The notes under the pieces were generated by a model, which saw nothing but the letters and a program-made list of their open reading frames with translations, had not been told where the DNA came from and ran no database searches. Shown in pieces: positions 1 to 12,762 of a stretch of 64,000 nt of DNA. The stretch's first letter is position 1. The number at the start of each line of letters is the position of its first letter. Where the stretch lies: the NCBI RefSeq assembly GCF_026213295.1, contig NC_079420.1:13671561-13735560 (forward strand), given 5' to 3'. This DNA is from Gadus chalcogrammus. Its lineage: Eukaryota; Chordata; Actinopteri; Gadiformes; Gadidae. A program made the position numbers and the translations under genes.

Positions 1-128
1 TCACACAACACTCTCTGAGGGGGTTATTGAGACGAGGGCGGGAGGCGGGTGAGGAGGATCTTGAAGGAAAGGTTAGTAGCTGTGATGTATTGAGCAGTGT
101 GCGAGAGGGAGAGAGAGCAAGAGGGAGA

Positions 129-268
<140 letters not shown>

Positions 269-338
269 CCTGCTGTCTAGATGCGTTGGTTTGTGTCTGA
301 CGCACTGATGTCACACTCAGGCAAAGGATCATCAGATC

Positions 339-339
<1 letters not shown>

Positions 340-379
<40 letters not shown>

Positions 380-388
380 CCCCCCCCC
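340..388. repeat. (CA)n followed by a C tract
   Basis: About 18 CA units run directly into 12 cytosines. Confidence 0.95.
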
Positions 389-1457
389 TCTGGGTCTGGC
401 TTCACCCTTGCAGGTAGGACTACCACCAACGTCTTCATCAAAACATAACTGAGATTAGTATAATACTGTTTTGAACTGGATCCCTATGGATTTGCCGATC
501 CTTATTTTATTGCGTATCTACCACTTTAAATAAAATGGGAATGCAGTTGTAGTGATTCCGTGACTAGAGAGAGATGATTGCCCATGTTTGCTCTTCCTTA
601 TTTGTTGTTCTTCTCCAAAACGTCCTTTTAAGATAATTAAGCAGCCAAATTGAAAAAAACTTAACTGAGCATGTGTTAATTCTGTTAGAAATACAATTTC
701 ACAGCAACAAACTTGGATGCATGTACAAAAATACAACGTACACAGCAGGACACAAATACATTCGTACTGATTTCACAAACTTAATGTAAAACCCAGCCAA
801 AAACAAGCAAAATGCAGCGTGGTCCACATAGACAACAAAGTCGACTTTGGTTTTAATCCAACCTCAAAGTTCCCTATCGAGGAGTTTGATCATCCCCAAG
901 AGTTGGTTTGGTTTCCAGCCCACCCACAAAAGATCAGTGTGTGTGTTGTGTGTGATCACAAATTACACTCGGTTTATGGTAATATTCTCCCCCTGTATTC
1001 TCTTCAATGATGACTGACAGCTCGGCAAGCGTGGAGGGGGCAAAGTCATGGCAATATTAAAAACAGCCCACACACACAATCCCAGGGCTTAGAGTGAGAG
1101 AGCCGGGAACATAAGCTTTTTCTGCCGAAGCCACGCAGAAAAACACCTATGTGCAGTAAAAAAAAAAAGGATACAAACTATAATATGATAAAAAATGGAA
1201 AAAAAAGAACCTACTGATAATGGAAATATCGTGGAAACGGTGATGGGTTGAAGAAAAAGGCGCCTAATAGCTGTGTAAATCATTCTGGGGATGGAGCAAT
1301 GGAGTGTTCTGGAGGTTTTGGAGGGACCGCGGTGTGGCCGTAGATCAGCGGCGGCAGTGGAGATGTTATAATTGCTTTGCGATGCTTGTGGCGCGGCGCC
1401 AGATTAGCTGTGTCATATCTTATTGCTTTATTATTGTCAAGTGCCTCATAAAGGCGG

Positions 1458-1640
1458 CGTCTGTGTGTGTGTGCGTCTGTATGTGTGTGTGTGCGTGTGT
1501 AATATACGTGCATGTGTGTGCGTGTATGTGTGTTTGTGTGTGCGTGCGTGTCTGTGCGCAAGTGTGCGTCTGTGTTGGCAACTGCATGCGTGCTTGCGTG
1601 CGTGTGTGTGTGAATGCGTGCGCATGCATGCGTGCGTGAT
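1458..1640. repeat. degenerate (GT)n/(GCGT)n array
   Basis: Alternating purine-pyrimidine GT with many GC, AT and CT interruptions. The open frames across it are Cys-Val or His-Thr artefacts. Confidence 0.9.
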
Positions 1641-1857
1641 CGTGTGGTGTGACCGCTGAATCGCACACGGGTGGGTGGGCTCCCTCGGCGGTGAACATGC
1701 ACAGACGCGCACGTGTGGCACACAAACAGCACAGCGTTGGGAGACAGCTTCTGCAGCCCTCTTGTCTTCCTTAACATGCACGCTAAATAATAGGATTGTG
1801 CCTGGACCGTCACACGCAGCACAGGATGCATCGTAACTGTCCCTCTGTGTAAGAGAC

Positions 1858-1898
1858 CCCCCCCCCCCCGCCCCCTCCACACACACACACACACACAC
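1858..1898. repeat. C tract and short (CA)n
   Basis: A run of C interrupted by one G, then about 10 CA units. Confidence 0.85.
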
Positions 1899-1974
1899 TC
1901 TCCCAGCACCTTGCTCCCCCACTGAGACGCAAGGCAGAATTAATGGATGTGTCCAGATGGGCAGGTGGAACGCA

Positions 1975-2006
1975 AGAGAGAGATAGTAGGGGAAGAATGA
2001 GAGAGA

Positions 2007-2087
<81 letters not shown>

Positions 2088-2215
2088 GAGGAGAAACAGA
2101 TAGAGGAAGGAGTATGAGAGAGGGAGAGAGATAGAAGAAGTAGAAAGAGAGAGAGAAAGAGAGAGAGGTATGGAGAAAGAGAGGGAGAGTGAGCGAGAGG
2201 AAGGGGAGAGTGAAA
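1975..2215. repeat. (GA)n microsatellite in a polypurine block
   Basis: The pure GA core is at about 2010-2084, flanked by about 170 bases of interrupted purine sequence. Confidence 0.95.
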
Positions 2216-2708
2216 AGGGCAGGGAGTGGGAGGGGGAGGCCTGGGCCCCCTGCTGTGAAGAACCGGATGGTACAAACTGTGGCATCCAGAAATAGCCAAA
2301 ACACTGCTGTTATTATGTATGTATAAATAAAATAAAAGTGCGTGCACGTGCGTCCTATATTTCTGCGTCCGCTCGGCTTGTGCACACATGTGTTTTAGTC
2401 CACACAACACACTGCAAACACCAATCAGGCTAGATAGAAAATAACAAAAGTAACCTCATGATTTCCGATCCTAAAATAAGTCGATGTGGCTCCAATCGTA
2501 CATTATGAAAAACAGTGAAAAGACGATCCCTCAAAATGACATCTGGTTCTTCGATGCTCCCTACAGCGCCGCACAGACAACCTCCATTATTATTGTGTTG
2601 CTACACAATCATAAATATTAATTGTTTTGTCTGTGCAAGGGACCAATCTTTCCACTATTAAAAGAATAGATATTTTTCATTTCCCAACAGTTCCATTAGA
2701 GGGATACA

Positions 2709-2825
<117 letters not shown>

Positions 2826-3166
2826 CTAGTTCACAGCCAGTAGCTCATGCCCGACTCTGTCTCAGAGTCGCGTCATCAGTCACAATCAATCAGTAGAGCG
2901 CTAAAAGGCAATCCTACGTCAACAGCTGAGCTTGTGTTTCCTACATATAGATATACGCAGCTTTTTCTCAAATGCTTACGCAGCGGCCAGAGTGTGCGTG
3001 TCATTGCGTGAGTGAGGTGATGGGAGAGAACAAAGCTTTTGTAGAATAACGTAAATGGGAATATTCATTGTTTGCTCAGAGGTTTTCCGGTTTTTTAAAC
3101 ATGCAAAGCCACATGGAATAGGGAGAAAATACACATTCAGAGGGCAAATGGGGAAAGAGGAGGATG

Positions 3167-3515
<349 letters not shown>

Positions 3516-3625
3516 AATAGAAACAAAAGAGACAACGGACAAGCAGACATTCATCAATAGGCCGTTTCTTTTCTATTTTCATGCTAGTTTATATAGATGG
3601 TAAAGGGGTGGAACAGTAGACAACA

Positions 3626-3633
3626 CAACATAG
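3626..3633. repeat. left target-site duplication of the hAT element (CAACATAG)
   Basis: This 8-bp sequence is identical to 4916-4923 on the other side of the element. Confidence 0.9.
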
Positions 3634-4915
3634 TAGGGGTGTAACGGTACACGTATTTGTACCGAACCGTCACGGTACAGGCACTTCGGTGCGGTTACAG
3701 AGGTTTACCGCGGTTCGTAAATGTGGCGTACATAACGTTAATATGGTGAATGTAAAGGCTTGTTTTGCAATACGGATTTTAAAACTTGAAGTCGGAGTTC
3801 CACCCGGACCGTTTAGCCAAAGTAATGTAGCGACCCTGGGACAGTTAAATAGTTTGCGTGTTATGTGTTGCATTATATTTCGTTGTCCGTTATGCCAGTT
3901 GTTCTATGTGCATGTATTGTAATGTTCTTCTTGTCAATCAGCGTGGGGGCGAATCATTAGGTCAGCTGGGGGAGGGCCTTGGAAGAACAGGAGGGTGGGG
4001 GCCTGCACGCGAGTGAGACCGTGTTGGGGGTTGCCGGGGTAACCGGGGTTTGTTTTGGGTCGGTTTTCTGCCGTTGGTTATGACGTTACGGGTTTCAGTG
4101 ACCTGTTTTTTTTTTTTTTTTACTAATGACTCGACATCATTATGTCACCGGCGAGGTCACTACATTGGTGTCAGAAGTGAAACTATTATTATTTATTTTT
4201 TCTCGGTCCTGCTGTGCTCGGCGAGTCGGCTACTCCGACTCCGTAATCCCTTCAGCAGCTCTCCGTCGGGATGTCGGATACGCAATGCAATTGGCCGCCC
4301 GATATATCTTATACAGTATGTATGTTACAAACCATTTAAGCAGTGTTGTAAATACACTTCCAAAGCTTTTCAAATCTTATTTGGTGTTTTATTGGTCCTG
4401 GTGCAAAGTAAACAATGTACAAAGTAATTAAGGTACAAAGTCAAACCGAAGAAGTGATTCAGGAAATGATTTTGTTAGAGGACCAATCACAGCCCTTGCC
4501 GTCTCCGTTGCGTCGACCAATAGGTCCATGGTTTCGACGCATAGTTAAAAATATTGGATGTGCACGTAAGCTACGGAGAGGGTCTCCAACAGGCTGTCCG
4601 GCAATGGATAGGGCTCCCTGTGTCTTCTTACAGCACTTTAACATGCACACGCATTTGAAAAGGCGCCATCCAGGTGTTACTATCACCGTTGCTGTGAAAA
4701 AAAAAAGCGAGCTGTACAAACCCAGCTCACTGGGAATTCAGAAACTGAAATGCCATAACAAATGGTGTTATGGCATTTATTGGTGTTTTCATTGCCGCTT
4801 TTTTTTTTTTTTTTTAATTCCCCTTAACTATTAACCGTACCGTATCGTACCGTACCGTGACTTAAAAACCGAGGTACGTACCGAACCGTGACTTTTGTGT
4901 ACCGTTACACCCCTA
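3634..4915. mobile_element. hAT-superfamily DNA transposon, non-autonomous, with intact ends
   Basis: The element has perfect 19-bp terminal inverted repeats, TAGGGGTGTAACGGTACAC at 3634-3652 and its reverse complement at 4897-4915. It is flanked by a perfect 8-bp target duplication, CAACATAG, at 3626-3633 and 4916-4923. An 8-bp duplication and this end type are diagnostic of hAT. Subterminal GTACCG repeats (about 4834-4858 and near 3660-3680) probably served as transposase binding sites. Inside, a short frame around 4620-4700 reads NMHTHLKRRHPGV, like the second half of a BED zinc finger. The rest of a transposase is missing or broken by stops. At 1282 bp it is an internally deleted copy that would need transposase in trans. 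Confidence 0.9.
4631..4700 (+). pseudogene. BED-type zinc finger remnant of a hAT transposase
   Basis: The frame gives FNMHTHLKRRHPGVTI, where His-x4-His followed by Pro-Gly-Val is typical of the C-terminal half of BED fingers in hAT transposases. The upstream Cys-x2-Cys pair is not recognisable and the catalytic domain is absent, so this is a fragment. Confidence 0.5.
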
Positions 4916-4923
4916 CAACATAG
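4916..4923. repeat. right target-site duplication of the hAT element (CAACATAG)
   Basis: This 8-bp sequence is identical to 3626-3633. Confidence 0.9.
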
Positions 4924-6868
4924 TGTGAATATACTGAAAGGTCACATTCAATCCTTTCAAAACCTCACACAAAGACACATCACTCAACATATCTTCCCTT
5001 GGGGAGGAGGACTGCACTTTAGTTCCCGCAAGAATGCGACACCCATCCTTTGTTTTACCTCATCAAGTTAAACAAATAACGTCTGTGACTTGACCATACA
5101 CAGCACATGATCCCAACACAGAGCAGAGAGTCAGTGGACAGTATACAGTGAGGACTGCGTGTGCGTGTGCTATTCATTTCCTTAACAAAGTTGTATATTC
5201 TAAAAGATATCCAGGATGCACGAGTAATACAATACGCATGTCTTCAGGTTATATGATCGCCATGACGTATGCCTTCTGCAAATTAGGTGGGGGGGGGGAT
5301 GACAAATCAGGTTGTTGACAAAATGGTATGAGTGCGCAAGCCTGTGTGTGTGTGTGTGTGTGAGAGAGTGTGTGGGAGCGAGAGACAGTCACGTGGGTCT
5401 ACCGAGGCAGCAGTGTGATCTCACTGGCTTACAGGCCAGGCTCTCCCGTGGAGAACAGAGGAAGACGAATCACACCTACTTAAAAGGCCCACCAAATCAC
5501 CCTTTGCAGCATAAAAAGCCACATGATGCTATCCCATAATCCATTGCACTTCCAATCGCAAGTCACATGGGCCCCCCACACCTCAACCCTCAGACCTCCC
5601 ATCTCCCAGTCTTTGGCACTTCTGCTCTCCGTTGCCACTTTATAGTCGAAACCAGACCTACAGCCAACATACAACCCCGGGGTCCGAACCCCCCCCAAAA
5701 AGACAAGGAGTCAATGAGTCAATGAATCTCAAGGCGACTGCGTAAAATGAGTCTGAATTGCTTCTAAATAACATTTTCACTGAACCTTTCTATCTAAGCT
5801 GTTCAATTTTTTACAATTATAACAAGACCATAAAGTTATCTTTATACTCCAAAGTCAAAACTACAATGTCCCGTAGGATCGCTGTGTGGAAGCCAGCGGC
5901 TTTCGGATCCGCTCATCAGTCCGAGTCCGGCTCGGTTACAGGGGAGCTTCAGTGCAGCCTTAAGGTTTCTGAGGACACGTGGCTTCAATAGTATAGAGAG
6001 CGGGCTACAAATAGGTGGTTTGAACACTGTGCAGACTTTTGATGACATTGCAAGGCAGGACTATCGCTATTCACTCAAAGAGAGATCATACAGGCGCTGT
6101 TGTGAGAGACGGATCGCCATGAAAGAGAATAGACATCGCTCCCTTGTTCTATTCATGTCATCCTTTTATTGGGCCGTTTAGTAGGAAGAGCTTCTTGTAT
6201 GTTTGCATTGGTTTAAACTTAAAGATTGAAATAACTGCTAAATACGTTCATTCTTAAAACCCCCCTGCTTGCCTGAACCCCTTATTTCTAAAGCCTCCAC
6301 TGACTAGTGGGAGCGCAACCATGGAAAACGAAATCCTGGAGACAACCCGTTTAACTCTCTTTTCTTTTTTTGTTGGGACAAAAATATCTAGGCCTAATAA
6401 TAAGAATCTGGAAAGAACAGGGGGGAGGGTGTGAATAAAATCCCCTCAGTGGCACATCCAACACAGGTGAGACCGGTAACACAGGGAACGTCGGTATAGG
6501 CGACAAAACGAGCCTATTATTAAGTAATGTCAACATTTCTACTGAATGAATGTAGTTCAACATAATTCAGCACCATGTCTTTCCTGTTTAAATTAAATTG
6601 GCCAATGTGTGGTTCTTTGCATAGCATATCTAAGACAGTAAGTTATACTTGAAACTGTTTAGGGGGAGCTAGGTGGGTTTCTTGTCATAGAAGCAGTTCT
6701 AAATGAGCATTGGGGGATGGATGGGGAGAGTGGCAGGCAGCAGTGCACCATGTGAATCACACAAAGCCAGACATTATTTACGCATGCTTGCGTCCTCATG
6801 TAAACCATATCACTGGTTTCCCACCGAGATTTCCGAGGTCATGCCGATATCTCTAACTAGCCTCATTG

Positions 6869-7073
<205 letters not shown>

Positions 7074-9218
7074 TTTGGGCATGGGAAGCCTAGTTAGTCT
7101 GATGCTCAAACGGAGAGAGAGAGCTGCCAAGTCAGCAGACCTGTCCTGTCGCGGTCAATCCACGGGTGTGCGTCATTATGCAGCCCGGTGAATGTTTGCA
7201 TGTGTGTCCGATTCATCCCAGCGTGTGAGGATCTCAGTGTGATTCTCGGTACGTGAATCGCTGTGTCTGGACACGTGTTCATTAAATGGGTTGGTTTCCC
7301 AATGGCTGCAGCCTACCTGTAGTTATCCGCGAGCAAAGTGCCCCTCACACCCTCCAGCTCCTTCAAGACACTTGAATCGGAATTCACTTTAAGTCACTTT
7401 GGATGGCAAGTGTCTGCTAATAACTGCAAGTGTGTGTGTTCGGGCTAGCTTACAATTATGTGTTTGCACTTGTGTTGACACATTAGCAACAGCTGCCGAC
7501 TTTCTTGTGAGTGATAGAGGGGGAAGGGGGGGGATGGAATGTGGTTTATTAACTGGGGCTAATAAAATGCCAAACCGCACCATTGACGAGAACAAACGTG
7601 AACACACCCAGCAATGGACCGTCAAGGCCAGTTCACCCGACCCGAATAGTCAACCATTACTGCACCGCCATGTGAAACTGAACACACATCGGCAATAGTT
7701 AGTTGTAGACCTAAAAGTAAAAGCCCCTTTTACCAACCAGCTGCTGATTCCGATAAGTAACGCTGCCGTGATTTATAGATTTAATCCCCACAGACGGGCC
7801 CGTAGCCGTAGCTCTAATGAAACACATGGGTCTGGACGGGATCCCCGGAGCTCAGGGCACTGTTCTGTGCGGAGAACAGCGAATGGATTACTAAAAGCAC
7901 CAGGCCCGCATTCCAGAACAATCTGGAATGAACATTGACCGTTTTATAACCGCGGCCATTCGTCGTCGTCGGGTAAACCGGCCCACATTCTGTGTTCCTC
8001 CGAAAACACAGAAATAGAGCAGTGCCATCTGTTGTGTATAGCTCACTTCCTTTTCACATTTTTAACAAACCTCTTATGACATTTATATTTGCTTTGTTGA
8101 GCCGAAAGATAACAGCTTCCCAAAGCCACGGTTTTAGCACTACCATTTCACACTATATCCTATCCATCTGCGACCACGTTGTAATTGTCAAACGATTGTC
8201 ACATAATTTGCTCCGATGGCAAGGTGAGACATCTGGACTGCAATAACAGATCAGAGGCCACTGGTTGAGGGATAATCACAGATGAAGCCGCTTCCAAAAC
8301 GAAGGAAATAGAGTTTACTTTAGCTGCTCACCAGGCGCCTGAGCTCATTTAAACATCAAATGAAGTCCTGGGACGCTGGGAAACAAAACAGTACAAATTG
8401 GAAAGCAGACGATGGAAATGAGCGAGCAGGAGGAAAAACAGAGACAATATAGAGGAACGGATGGCGGATAAGAGGAGTCTATAGCGGTCAGGGAGAAGGG
8501 GAGAGGTTCTCCAGTGGGGTGCACAGTACCCACAAGTACTCGATTTCAGCAGAAATACTACTAAAACCAGAGATACCGCTCAGAGGCTTCCTCCTCTGAT
8601 GCAAATGCTTCTCCTGGAAATGCTTAACTTGCATAAAAGAAAATACCAGTTTTCATGTTCGAGAGAGTGAAGGAGAGAGATATCAAGCAAGCTAGACGTC
8701 GCCCGCAGCATTTTTTTTCTTGCTTTATGTCCCAGTTTGATTTTGGATGTGGTAAACTAAGCCACACAGTGCCTGGAGTATGTAAGCAGAAGAGAGTATT
8801 CTGTAAGCATCCCATGCATATCTCCCCAACCATTTGCATCATGTTCTGTATTGTTCCCCAAAATATTAAGGAAGTGTATCTGTAGACTTTCTGTATTTAT
8901 CGTGTTTAAGCGATTCTAAAATGCCCAAGTACTTTCTGACACCCTCGATAGACCATGACTCATCGAGAAGCAAATAACTGAATGAGCTATAGCTCATGAC
9001 TAATGACAACCACATGCACTAATCAATGCAAAGCAATGTAGCGGCCCGGGTTTGAGCAATGCCTTCTTGTGTCCTTTGAATGCCAAAGGACTTTTCCTTT
9101 GATTGCCTGGCTGTAGACTGCAGACATCTTAGACATGTAGAGTAGTTGTTCGCAACCTTTCACTTTAGGAGTACCACTTTATTGTCCTCAAGACCTTTTC
9201 TGGACCATCTGCAAGCGG

Positions 9219-9219
9219 T

Positions 9220-9268
<49 letters not shown>
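9219..9268. repeat. poly(A) and (TA)n
   Basis: A run of about 16 A leads into about 16 TA units. Confidence 0.95.
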
Positions 9269-9270
<2 letters not shown>

Positions 9271-9659
9271 GCAGTAGCTCAGCAAAGAATGCTTTGATTA
9301 GCCATAGACGCTAGAGATCTTGAAATAAACTGCAAACCATTTTGAAATAAAAAGCCATAATACTATAATGACTGAACAAATTTAGAATATATTTATTTTC
9401 AATTATCAGGTTAGTTTTTCTGTTATTGTGAAATTGTCGCTTGAAAATAAAATTCCACGTCTGGGGTTGTGGAGGAGGAGTTAGGAGTTACACAGTCATC
9501 CAGTGAGTCCACTGCTCTGTGCCTCCATCAAGCCAGGGTTCACCAGGCGTTCAGCAGGGCCCAGCAGACGGGTGTGAAACCAAGAAGTACCACCTAGACT
9601 CGAAGCAGGCAGCATACGGCCCCAGGGCCGGAACCGTCCGTTGGACCCTTTCAATCCAG

Positions 9660-9710
9660 CAAACATAGTGTTTCCCATACATTCATTTAAGTATCGGCGG
9701 GTCGCTGTCT
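9660..9710. mobile_element. possible truncated DNA-transposon end
   Basis: AGTGTTTCCCATACATTCAT followed by GGCGGGTCGC resembles a recurrent fish transposon terminus. The interior is lost into a (TGTC)n/CT tract. Only one end is present and I recognise it from memory of the pattern, so this is tentative. Confidence 0.3.
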
Positions 9711-11019
9711 GTCTGTCTGTCTGGCTCTCTGTCTCTCCCTCTCCCTCTCTCCCCCTTTCTCCCTCCAGTGGGAGATTGCATGTTGGTCAGGCTATTGTTT
9801 TGGGCTGGTAGTGTAGCTTCCTATTTTCCAATATCTTCCTATTGGGTAGAAATTTATTGAGCGAGGTGCTCCCACCTGACGACATTACTTGGAAGCCCCG
9901 TGTCCTCGGCAGGTATTCAGAGCTATTTGATCATGTTTCAGTTCAATTGTCAAATCTGTGGCCTTTTGCGTACTTGATCTAAGTCAGTGAGGCCCTCTGA
10001 AAAAATGATTTGTCGACACGTGGTCTAGACACGTGGGCGAGGACGTCTTTGTTTCACGCTGTTAGGGGTGTGTGTGAGTGTGTGCGTGCGTGCATGCATG
10101 GGTGTATTTGTGCAATCATTCTGATAAAAATCTTTATAAAGATAAGAAGACGGCATGGTAGGGAGAAAGATTAATGTGTTGTAGGTAGCAAAATGAAATT
10201 TGTAAGGGTTTCTTTGTTCTCTCGCTACCTCCAACTTTTTTTATGCTAAGACATATGTATACATAAGAAGCAAAGTGTGACCTCAAGTTCGCTGCTCTGA
10301 GGAAAATATGAAAATATGACTCTTTGCCTATTTCCAAAACTGATTTAGTGACTGCTTGCTGGTTTCAACACGAGATACATGGTGAAGGTTTTTGTCTTGA
10401 CAAAGCACTAAATTCTTTGTATTATTTTTGAAATGCTTCTAGTTTAAACTCATGAGTTCCCCATGAGCACTAAGTACTGCTTTTGAGTCCAAGAGAGGAG
10501 CTGAAACACTGTGTGCTTTGCACTGGGAGCGAGTTTATATGCATTTCACAACATATAGGTTGCAAAGCTGTGCAGCATTGTCATTACTGCTAAATGTGTG
10601 TCTGTCATGTGTTCTCTTTTACTGATACGGCAATGGAGCTTTTGTTTTGTCAAAGGTAATTAAGATTGAAGGGTTAAAACACTGTCATTTCACGTTTTGG
10701 TCTCAAATTGTCTAAAACACTACAGTTACCAAGCAAGCAGCAATTCATGGCTTTGAACAAAAAATAAGAAAGAAACAGAATTCAAAAGCAACGGTTCTGC
10801 TAACAAGTGCTTCCTCATCAAGAAGAGGGTCGACAAGTGCTAATCCTTCATGCACATATTATGGTAGGCAGCATGCAAAGCAACGATTTAGGAAACAGAA
10901 AATGGAAAAATGGATATTTATATCGAAATTCTGAAAACCTTGAAGCCTTCTGAGGGGATGTTGTTTTTGGAGTGCTAATAGGTCAACTATGGAGTTAGGT
11001 ATTGGAAGCATTGACTCAC

Positions 11020-11120
11020 CGGTAGAGAAGACCCAGGAAGAGCAGGAAGAGGGCGATGGTGATATTCAGACCACTGGTTGCCATGTGGAATGCATCTGGA
11101 AGACCCACAAGCCAGTCCAT
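11020..11120 (-). CDS. tbxas1: thromboxane-A synthase, first coding exon (partial gene)
   Basis: The exon reads MDWLVGLPDAFHMATS followed by a hydrophobic run, GLNITIALFLLFLGLLY, and ends in CG followed by a GTGAGT donor at 11019. It gives 33 codons plus two bases of an Arg codon. The short N-terminus followed by one membrane helix (about residues 17-33) fits the ER signal-anchor of a microsomal P450. The pattern parallels the mammalian TBXAS1 N-terminus, where a helix ending ALLALLKW is also cut by the first intron. The enzyme isomerises prostaglandin H2 to thromboxane A2 at the ER membrane. The start is the only ATG upstream of the helix apart from Met13, with G at +4 but T at -3. The gene lies head to head with hipk2, as in mammals. 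The haem-binding part would lie to the left and I did not find exon 2. Only 33 residues are visible, so the identity rests on the helix pattern, the splice position and synteny. Confidence 0.7.
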
Positions 11121-11162
11121 GGAGACGTGTATGATCTTCAGAACCCCTTGGACGGGGGGCTC
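11121..11162 (-). other. tbxas1: probable tbxas1 5' leader with a candidate splice acceptor
   Basis: Reading the minus strand, the sequence before the start codon is open in frame and is preceded by TTCGTATTCGCATAG at about 11163-11177. This looks like a 3' splice site, so a further upstream untranslated exon is possible. The pyrimidine tract is only moderate, and an unspliced leader running further right is the alternative. Confidence 0.35.
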
Positions 11163-11604
11163 CTATGCGAATACGAAGACCAGGCAAAACATTGAAGTAC
11201 ACATATACCAAAAATCATTCAAGGCTAAGGGTCTAAACACATATTTCTTTATGTATGAATGCATAAACCTCATGAATTGAACCAATACAACTCTGTATTG
11301 TGCCACTCTTGCTTAAAAAATTTAAAACCCAAGGATACCCTTTATAAAGGAAAAATAACAAATAGCCTTCATTCACAGATTCATCTCAATTGGTGGACAG
11401 TCCGTCGTCTGACAATATATGGTGGTTGGTTGGTTTCCAAGGTAACGGTCAATTATTTGTTTCAGTAGTGGCAGCAGCTTTGTCTGAAGCCCATCACAAT
11501 GTTCCCCTAAATTGTGAGTAGTCATCCCCTCTATCCCAGGAACACAACTTCAATGAACCAGCCTCAGTGAAGAATCATCCACACTATCACAGATATTTTA
11601 TTTT

Positions 11605-11800
11605 AAGATTGAGCGGCTCAGTGGCTCAACGCGCTAGTGTGCTCATCATGTAGTCACTTGGCTCCTAGCAACCATGGTTCGATACCAACCTGTGTTCCTG
11701 TGCTACATGTCATTCCCTCTCTTCTCAAACCCGCTTTCCTGTCCCTCTTCACTGTCCTGACCATAAAATATGTATAGAATACATAGGATTCATGAGACTG
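11605..11800 (+). mobile_element. tRNA-derived SINE (degenerate)
   Basis: A pol III A box-like block, CGGCTCAGTGGC at 11614-11625 (10 of 12 matches to TRGCNNAGYNGG), and a B box, GGTTCGATACC at 11676-11686, lie about 50 bases apart as in tRNA heads. A tail containing CATGTCATTCCCTCTCTTC and TTTCCTGTCCCTCTTCACTG follows. This head and pyrimidine-rich tail match a SINE type common in teleosts. I could not define target duplications, so the ends are approximate. Confidence 0.65.
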
Positions 11801-12568
11801 TCTAGGTATGGAGAGTCGCCTGCCTGGGCGATAGGGACTATATCCAGAGGCCGTATAAATAAATAAATATATGTGTATATATTTTTTTATATAATCTCGT
11901 GATAAATACCATACAGCATGGGATAAAGTAAGTAGGCCTGTTCAATAAAAAAATGACTATTTAACAAGAACTTTGAAAAGGGAACAAACAGTTCCTTTTC
12001 ATAACTCACTGTCTGGCATGAATTCAACCACTTAATCAAATCTACTTCTCTCTGACCACTTGCCAGGTGCAAACAACTTGCTTTTCAGCAAAGATCAGTC
12101 TAGAAGCTTTTTAAAACAAATTTAGCAGACCGGGATAATATTTTTGATAGTTGTTTGCATGGTAATGTGCAAGGAAACGCGTTGCTGCTACTCTAGTTGC
12201 TGCTTGACTAACTAACAATGCAAAAACAAGGAGTCTTGACTCAATATTCCACAGCAGGTTGGTAACTCACGACTAACATGTCGTCAAGGACTGCTGACAC
12301 AGTTAGTGGTCCTGCTATTCTAAGTGCATCCTTGATATAGCAGAGCTGTAGCAAAATCTTTGATGCGGGCCTGAGGGGGAGGATAGTCTGACAATTCAAC
12401 CCGCTACACCCACGTAGGAGCACGTTCGCAGTGCGTCCTGGGCCATGTGGTGCAGCGCATCCCAGGAGTTAGGGATGAGGACACAGATGATTGAATATTT
12501 AACTGATTGCACCGGCCGGATAGAACTTGCCGTCCCCGGGCCTCGTGTTTGACACATGTGGTATAGAT

Positions 12569-12762
12569 CAGTGGTTCTTAACTGGTCTAGCCTCAGGACC
12601 CACATGTGTCGTTAGTCATTAAGTCAGGACCCAAAAATGTAAAATGTTTTTATAAATATTGCAGTAATTAACATTGTCGGTACTGTCTGTACTGTTGGAA
12701 AACATTGAGAGAACAATGGTCGTGAACTTATGGGTTCATGACCCACCAGTATGGAATCACTG
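12569..12762. mobile_element. hAT-type MITE (about 194 bp)
   Basis: It begins CAGTGGTTCTTAACTGG and ends ACCAGTATGGAATCACTG. The ends are imperfect inverted repeats of the widespread vertebrate CAGTGGTTCTCAAC class, and the interior has the usual GACCCA motifs. The flanking 8-mers (GTATAGAT and GTTTGATT) match at only about half their positions, so the insertion is old or its boundaries are slightly off. Confidence 0.6.

Noticed and set aside
9130..9220. Possible second hAT MITE (TAGTTGTTCGCAACC and following sequence)
   Set aside because: Only one weakly similar end is seen and the other side runs into poly(A)/(TA)n, so I could not support boundaries.
9496..9678. A 60-codon minus-strand open frame
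   Set aside because: It matches no P450 or other family and abuts a probable transposon end.
10987..11211. Longer open frames (68-74 codons) on both strands over the tbxas1 exon
   Set aside because: They lie in other frames, run through the splice sites and show no protein-like features. The short frame ending at the GTGAGT donor has the membrane anchor and the synteny support.
11605..11700. Possible tRNA gene from the A and B boxes
   Set aside because: The acceptor and anticodon stems do not pair properly and a SINE tail follows, so it is a SINE head rather than a tRNA gene.
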